DNA of 54,777 bases, from positions 1 to 54,777 of the forward strand of contig CAJUFP010000017.1 in assembly GCA_910585645.1 (NCBI GenBank). Reading direction: 5' to 3'. The notes under the pieces were generated by a model that saw nothing but the letters and a program-made list of their open reading frames with translations, did no database searches and was not told the DNA's origin. A program made the position numbers and the translations under genes. How positions within the stretch are numbered: the stretch's first letter is position 1; each line of letters begins with the position of its first letter. The stretch comes from an uncultured Hungatella sp. Its GTDB lineage: Bacteria; Bacillota; Clostridia; Lachnospirales; Lachnospiraceae. Shown piece by piece: positions 9,401 to 18,400 of this stretch.

Positions 9401-12400
9401 ACCCGGAGAGCAATCAGGGTTACAGTCTGGAGGTAACCATCCCGAGAGGGGAAGGCTCGGCGGCGGTTACAAGGGCTCCCTATGTGGAACTGCAGTCCTC
9501 CGGGGAGGACGAGGATACCATGCCCAATGTTATCAATTTTGCGGTAACTTCCCAGGGAACCGGGGACAGAGGGTATGATATGGTTCTGGAGTTGTTCCCA
9601 AAAGGAACCAGGCTGTTTCGAAAGGACAGCTCCACCAGAGAACAGCAGGTGGAGATAGCTACAGGCCAGAAAGAGAAGAAGTATCTGTTTGACGCTTTGG
9701 GGCAGCCCGTCTACCAGAGGGCCGACGCGGACGATACTTACCCCAAACGCAATGCGGACGGAAGCTTTGTGACAGAGGAGATTGCTGTAAATGGCGTGGT
9801 CGCCGCCATGGGGACGGTTCCGACCCAGGTGATCGACCAACAGGCAGTGGAGGAGATTCTAAGGAGGGGATCTGACGGCGGAAACGGTCAGGATAAAAAT
9901 GACCAGCCGCTGGCAATAAACAGTGAGAACAGTCCGCAGTTTCTGTATATCAAGATGAAGGTAGAGGAGGCGCTGCGGGAATGTGGGTATGATACGCCCA
10001 AACGGGCAGGAACGGCAGAAGACGGAACCGGTCGGATAGAATATTCCGGAAGCGATGAGGGGATCTATCATAACGGTGTGCGCCAGGGGGAGACAGACCA
10101 GGAAGGAATATCCGGAGCCGTGCCAGGAGGGCCGGCCAAAAGGACGGTATACGGCCATCCTGTTATTACCGTGGAACTTCCAAAACAGAGGCAGGACGGC
10201 AGCCCGGCCACGGCAGGGGACGCGGTTCTCTCCCTTATAGATTTCTACGGGCAGCATCCGTGGTACAGTTTTGGAGGGATCCACGGGTGTGAGGAAGCGG
10301 ATCACACCTGGAAGTTTCACCTCTATGCCGGAGTAAAGGGCAGTCCCGCCAACTTTGCGGCGCCTGGGACAGCGCAGGAGGAGACGGTTATCTTTCACCG
10401 GATCCCGTGGATTCCTGACGATGGGGCAAAGAGTCCAAGATGGATCTATGTCATATATAAAAACAGTGTGTCCCAGGATGCCTTTGGGACTTATGAGGAC
10501 TTTCGGTCCTGGGAGACCATGGGGCAGTATCGGTGCAGCGCGGTTCTTGTAAGCGACGCCAAAGCCCTGGGGGATGGGACGATTCAGTCAAAGACCGTGG
10601 AGAAAAACGTCTGTTACAACAAAGGGGAGATCCTGTGTACCCCTGACGGAAGCCCTCTCCAGGCCTATGAGTGGGTGGACGTGATGGATGTTGTGGACCA
10701 GACCCAGGAGGTTTACACCTGGAGCGAGATTCCCGTTGTCGATAAGAGCGGGACTTTGACAGGGCATGGCCAGGGCAGGTTTACGGACGCCTATGGGGTG
10801 GCAAAGAATGATACAGGGAAAGGGATGACAGTGGCTTATAAGCTGGTGCTGCCCAGACAGGACATCACGCTGACACAGGCGGAGATAGACCGATTGCCGC
10901 CGGGCTGCGGCTATGAGGCAGGAGACACCATGGGATATGGCGGCTATGTCCTTCAGGCATTGGGGGCCTGCGTACAGATCTATCTGGATCATGAGAGCCA
11001 GACCATGGCAGGTTTTGGCCTGTATGTGAAGCCTGTAAGTCTAATCTATCCGGGACAGAGCTATGTCTATCAGGATGGAGCCGTAAGGCCTGGGGAGGGC
11101 ACCCGAAAGAACCCTGTAGGAGTGCGGCAGCGGGTTATCAGCCAGTCTGTAAAGGTGACAAAAGCCATCGGAAGCGGGGATGGCAAAGTAATGGACAATT
11201 TTCGCTTTAAGATCTATCTGAAAAGCAACCTGGAACGCCTTTTTCGGGATGAAGAGGGCAATGTGGTGTGGACGGATCAAAAAGGCCGTGAGATACAGCC
11301 GGCACAGTGGAAGGAGGCCTACCCGGCTCTTGTGCCAAAACTGTATACAAAGGCGCCCCACAAGACCACGCCCCTTTACAAGGCCCCTCTGGACAGCGTG
11401 ACTGCCAATAAAAGCTTGTACGGGATGGAAGGCGGTTTCATCAGCAGCCAGCAAAATCCCGGGTATACGGCGGTTTTGGAGACGAGAGACGGCAGTTATG
11501 ACTACGAGAAGTTTTTTGACGCTATCGCCGTGGCAGACAAAGACAAATGGGAGGATGGGGATCCGTCCTATACTTCCCACCGGCCTCTGGGAAATAAGGA
11601 AAACAGCACCAGGGAAGCAGAGGAGAACGCCGCTGTATCAGACTGTGTGCGCCAGTTTGCCATTGACTGGTATCTGGATCAGGAGGTGGAAAAACTTACA
11701 AAGGCTTCTATGGCCTACAGCGACCAGTTTTACGATCAGGCTCTGTGGGAGGCTATAAAAAAAGCCGAAAATTATTTAAAGCCCTTCTTTTCCTATGACC
11801 TGGATGCCATTTACGCGATCCAATGGGACCCGGAGCAAAGTGGAGGGAAGGACAAGGATAAGACTACATTGAGCGCGGACGAAAGGGAGACAGAGTGGTG
11901 TCTGGGCACGTCGGAGAACCTTCCCTACGGGATCTATGTGATCGTGGAACAGCAGCCTAAGTACGCGGATTTGGAGGATCTGAAAAACCGTCACTATGAA
12001 ATCGACGCGCCACAGGAGATCCCTATTCCGGCAGTTTACGAAAGCTACGAGGGCGCTGTGAAGACCCCCCAGAAGATGAGCAGCCATTACACATATCACA
12101 GAGAGATGTCTCCGGAGGACATGGCAGCCAGATACCAGATCCGGTTTAACCAGGAACAACATGTGGTGAAAGCCCATAATCATTGCGGTGATTTTGAGAT
12201 CTATAAGTACGGACTGTCCATGGGAGACATTGCCAACGGAGCGGCGGAGGCCGGGACGGGGAACTACTTTGCGTTGACCCAGAGCCAGTGGAAGCCCTTG
12301 GCAAATTATTACAATGAGGACGACGACCGGCGTACAGGAGACGTACCCTATTATCTGACTGAGGGCATGAGCGGAAGAAAAGGAGTTTCTTCTGTCTACC

Positions 12401-15400
12401 GTTACAGTTCCGTATCAGAGACAGGGACAGAAGACACCATGACCGGAGCTCTGAAAGCCCGGGACGGGGAGTACGCCCAGGCCCTGGTGCCGTGGAGCAT
12501 AAAGACAGCAGACAAAAAAACTTTGGGAGAAAACGAAAGCGGTGACGGAGGATCTGCGTACGGAATCTTTTTTGACGAGCCTTACAAAAGCAGGCTGCGG
12601 ATCGAAAAGCTGGATTCAGAGACCCACGAGAACATTCTCCATGACAGGGCCGTATTTCGGATATACAGGGCCGTCAGAGATGATTCCCGGTACGGGACCG
12701 GGGAGGTAAAGACCTACAAAGAGAGAACTCTCATAACGGGAAGCAGGCTGTTTCTTTTGGGCATGGGAGCGGAGCAGATCAATACGGTTTCCCGGGCGTC
12801 TTTGGGTGTGGGAGAGCTTTACAGCGGATTTGTTCCCGCCGGGACCCCGGTGTGCAGGGAAGAAGATCAGGTCATCCTCATGGATGATTCCGGAAAAAAG
12901 GTGGGGGATTTTAGAGCCTACACCACCACCAGGGACGGAGTTATGGATTCTGCAAAGGGAGATGAACAGCTTTATGGAGACCAGAATGTCGGATATCTGG
13001 AGACGCCGAAGCAGCTGGACGCAGGAGCATATGTCCTGGTGGAGATAAGTCCGCCGGCAGGCTACACAAGGACAAAGCCTGTGGCATTGGAGATATACAG
13101 CGACAAAGTGGCATACCGCAAAGAGGGAAATGCAGCCAACTCTGTCCTGGCCACAGTCTATAAACGGATCGGGGAGGCAAAAGACAGCGGAGATCTGGCC
13201 CGTGTGTACATAGAAAACGCTCCCATTCAGTTAAAGATCGAAAAGAAGAAGAATCAGGACACCCACGTGACTTACAAAGTAAACGGGAGGATAGACGGAA
13301 GCCTGACAGAGATCGGCGGCAATCCCGGTTATGAATACGCGTACAGTCAGGGAAGGTATCTTGGCTATGGGTGGAAGAAAGGGACGCTGGAGTATCTAAA
13401 GCAGCAGAAGGACGCGGGAGCGCAGGTGGAACTGGTATATCACGGCGGGATATTTGCCGGATATGGCTATGTAACTGTGGACGCCCAGAAGTGGAAGGAG
13501 GAGAATGCTTATGTGGCCGGAGCGGTGATGACGCTGTATGAAGGATTGGAGCTAAAGCCTTCAGGAGATAAAGAGGATCATGGATATGAGGGGCTGGTGG
13601 TTGAGCGCAGCCCGTCCGGCAATGTGACCAGGATGTATGTCCGGGAAGGGTATGCCGGGACCAGGACAGAGTTTTTGAACACCCGGGAAGACCGGGAACA
13701 GGCAGTAACCGGGGATCTGAGAGAAGCTATAGATCAGGAGCGTGTGGATAAGTGGAAAAAAATTGTGGAAAAACGGAAAAATGCTGTGGAAAACTCTGTG
13801 GAAAATCAGCAAGGGATTGTGGATGGAATCTGGGATGGGGTAATGGTGGAAAGGCCGGATACGGATATTTTATATTATGACCTTGGAGATTTGGATGTGT
13901 TTACCCGAACATCTGTGGATGGGGTGGTCACAGCTTATGGGTATGACAGGAATCACGATTTGGTTGAACTGGAACAGCTGGAAGAGGACAGAGGCCGCTT
14001 CACCCCAACAGACAGGGGACATTCGGTATTTGCCTTTAAAGGAGGCGTGCCTTACCTGGAACTGACAGGAGGAGACTTTACACAGATGGAGTATGATTCC
14101 GGAGATAACATTTTTACGCTGCCCCAGGGCGCTTTGCTGTACCACCTTGACAGGGAGGGGAACCGGGACGCTATGGTAGATCCTCACACCGGCATGGCTT
14201 ATGTGGAGGAAGAGGAGACAGGGCGGATCTATGTGTGGCCTGTGACAGTCACAAAAGATCAGTCAGGGCGCAGGATCGGCGCTGACAAGATCTCGACCTC
14301 CAGAGCAGCCCAGGCAGGCGGCCATGGAGAATCGGGATATATAACCGGTTCCTGGAAGCCACAGTCCGGGGAAGAGAGCCACAGAATGGTGACGATCATC
14401 CAAAATTTTCGAAAGGAGAACCTGGACGGGGAGCCGATCCGTCACAGCAACAGCGGACTGTTTGAGAAGCTTATGCGCCCTGTGGTGGATGAACACGGTC
14501 TGCCGGTGTACTTTGCCTGCAGCAGAGAAACTTATGAAACGGAGACTTCCCTCTATGACAGGGACGGAGATCTTGTGCGGAAAAAGCAGTCTGACCTTGC
14601 AGAGCACCATGAGAAGGCCTCGTATCTTGCAGAGAACCCTAAGGGCCTTGATAACGGGGCGGAACCGATTTACCACCGGTTCGGGGAAAGCTATCTCATG
14701 GAGAATACGTGGATAACCGGACAGAAAAATCCGGATGATCCTTTTGACGGGCAGATGAGCCAGGGCCAGGCAGACCTCTTAAGACGAGTTCCCGCCGGAG
14801 TCTATATTATGGAAGAATTAAAGGCTCCTGAGGGTTACGTCAAAGGGTTTCCCAGAGGCATGACCGTGGAGGAGACAGCCAGGGTTCAGACCGGGCAGAT
14901 GGTGGATCACAGCACAAAGGTTCTTATCCAAAAGCTGGATGATACGGATCGATATCAGTATGAGGTACTGGATATGAACGTGACAGATTCTATGGGGACT
15001 CACCCAAAGATCGGGACTTTGCAGGAAGGAAAGAGCAGCTTTGGCTATAACCAGACAGCGGGAGCGAAGCTGACGCTGTTTAAGGCGGGAGATCAGAAGC
15101 AGAGCGGGAATGAAAAGGAGACGCGGATACCGATTCTCTCATGGGAGACCGGGAAGGAACCTTTGTACACGGAGGGACTGGCCCAAGGGGATTACATATT
15201 GGAGGAGACGGTGACACCACAGGGGTTTGTAACTGGGAAAGGGATGAAGATACAGGTGATGTGTACCGGACAGGTGCAGACCTTTGCCATGATCAATGAC
15301 CATACAAAGGTGGAATTTGAAAAGTATACCATGGACAAAGACACAAAGCTGCCTCTTGAAGGCGCGGGATTTACCCTATACGAGGCTGTGGTGGATGAAT

Positions 15401-18400
15401 ATGGACAGGCGGTTTTTCAAGACGGGAAACCTCAATATTACAAGGATAAGATCGCGGATACCTGGGTTACCAGTGACAGCAGGGTTTATGAGGGATTTGC
15501 GGCAGCGTTTGAGGAGATGTACCGGGATTACGGAACATCAGGGAGGACGGTTTCGTGGAAGGTAGACGGAAAAGACTATGAAGCCGCATATGTGTCCCAT
15601 CAACAGATCGACGCCGGGGCGGCAGGGGGAGAGGCCTCCATGTTTCCCACGACGGCGGATATCAGATTCCGGACAAATGAAGGAGCAGTCATCCGCATTG
15701 TGGCGTACCAGCAGGAGGGAAACCGCCAGGGAAGGGATTTTGTCTATGAGTATCAGTTTGACTACAGGAAGCTTTCCCATGTAAATGACAACTGCGTCTC
15801 TTATGTCACTGGGGACGGAATGCGGCGTATGGATTATCTGCCTGTGGAAAAGAACTATGTTCTGGTGGAGACACAGCCTCCCAGAGGGTACGGGGCGGCT
15901 GCGGACAGGCTTATAACCGTAGAGAATACGATTCAAGTCCAGCGGCACAGCGTCAGAAACCAGGAAAGCGTTCTCCTGATCTCCAAATGCGCGAAAGGAG
16001 AGAGCGGATTCCCAAAGACGGAGGAATTGCCCGGAGCCCATTTGGCTCTCTACAGGGCCGATGAAAGAGGGCAGCTGATCAGGGAGCCGCAGTTTCTGGC
16101 AGCACAGTGGGTCAGCGGATCGGACGGCGTGTACACGGAGACAGACCAGATAAACGGACGAATCCCGGCAGGGTACAAAAAAGGGGATAAAAGACCCCAT
16201 GAACTGGCCAGGCTGCCAAAGGGCATCTACTACCTGGTGGAGGAAAAAAGCCCGGATTACTATACGTTGATGGAACCTGTTAAGATCGTGTATGAGCAAG
16301 ATCAGCAGATTCAGATCATACGGGCGTGGGACGAGATGGTCCGGGGCGAGCTGGAGATACGAAAGACCAATGAGCAGGGGGAGACGCTGAACGGCGTTGT
16401 ATTTGAACTTACGGCTTACAGGGGCATGGAGCGGGAACCGGTTTTCGAAAAAACTCTCAGCGATCAGGACGGGATTGTCCGTGTGTCTGATCTGCCGGTG
16501 GGGGAACCGTCAGAAGACGGGAAGATCATACCGTATCGATACCGGCTGAAAGAGGTGACACCGCCTGCAGGGTATGGGGCTGACATGCAGATTCATACCT
16601 TCTGGTTTGACCCGGACCACAAGGGGGATTCCTGGGGAAACGGTCAGAAAGCAGAGGTCGGGCTTCAGATCGTCAATGAGAAGACCAGGATCTCTATTAG
16701 CAAACAGGATTTTGGCTCGCCAGAAGCATGGGTTTTGGGGGCGGGGATGGCAGTGTATCAGGTGACCGGCCGCGACGGGCTGGGACAGTACATCTATGAC
16801 AGGGAAAATCCGGAGGATACCTGGATAACCGGACTTAAGGAGCGCCATGTGCTGGAGGGGCTGACAGCCGGGGGGACCTATCTTCTGATGGAGGAGACTG
16901 TGCCCGAAGGCTATGAGCGGATGAAGCCGTATGCGTTTACCTTGTCACAGGACGGCAGGCGTATCTGCGCCATAAACAGTCAGATGGGCGTGGTGACGGT
17001 TCATTCCCTTGAGGACGGAGACGGGATACGCTCTGTGGAGATACAGGGGCGCTATGGAATAAAGGTGGAGATGGAACTGCAAGACAAAGAAGGAAACGTG
17101 GTTTCTGCCTGGGTTGCGGGCAGGGATGGCCGTGTGCTGACAGAGACAGAGGGGATCCGGGACAATGAGGTCTACGATCTGACGGAGACCACGGTTTACA
17201 GCGACGGTTCCAGGGAGATCACAGGGCGCGCCACAAGGCGGTGTCATCTGTCAGACCAGGGAACCTGGATGATTCCACAGCGGACGGTGGACAAGGTGCG
17301 CATGACCTTGACTCATGACAGCGGAGGGGAGATCAGGGCCTGGAATTCCTCGGAGCTTATGCCGAGGATGGAGGTGGAAAATCCCTTTACAGAGGAAAGC
17401 CCTAAGATCGTGATCAATGGAGGGCAGGGAGCGGTGAAACCGTCAGAGTTAGTTTCGGTTTCCATTACCTGTGTGAATACTGGTTACACGGCTGCGGATA
17501 TGACAGTTGAGGTTTGGCCAGGATCGGAGTCTGCGGTTATTGACCCGGGAGACGGAAAGCTGGAGGGCGGACAGATCCGGTATGAGCTAAAGCAGATGCA
17601 GCCAGGGGAGAGCCGTCAGGCGCGGTATGCCTGCCAGCTGTCTCCCGGCGCAAAGGAAGCGACGGTAAGAGCGGCAGTCCGGTGTATGGGAAAGACTACA
17701 GAGGAGAAGAAAGTCGTTCCGGTACTGCAGAAGAACCGTCTGACTCTGTTCTATGAAGTGACAGGCACAGGGAAAGAAAGCGCGGAGGGAAACTCCCGGA
17801 AGTTCCGGGTATTTTTGTACAGGGAGTCAGGGGAGGAACTTAAGGGAACCTACCAGTACCAGGGAAGCCGGGAGGGCAGTCTTCGAAGCGGAGACAGCCT
17901 GACGCTTAAGGCCAATGAGTTTGTGACCATTGATCCGGGAAACATCTACCAGAATATCCGCTATGAGGTGGTGGATGAGCAGGAAGGAGAGCGCCAGAAA
18001 GGACAGGCGGCAGCAGAGACCGGGGCGTGCGCGCGCTTTTTAAGAGAGGTGACAGATACAGGGCAGACCGCGATTTTCAGGAGAGGGCAGCAGTATCAGC
18101 TTCTGGAGACCACCTATTACAGCGACAACAGTATAAGGGACAGCGGAAAGATGAGATTTACCATTCATGACGAAGGGGCTGTCCAGGGGATCGCTGTTAT
18201 GGATAGAAAGCAGGCGGTGGCAGTGAGCAAGATGGATATCACTGGCCATGAGGAGCTTAAAGGGGCCCTTATGCAGGTGAAAAAGACCGACGGAACGGTT
18301 CTGGAGCAGTGGATATCCGATAAAGAGCCCCATATTCTGGAGGCGGTTCTTGTACCGGGGCAGACCTATATCCTTCATGAGGAGTTAAGTCCAGGAGGAT

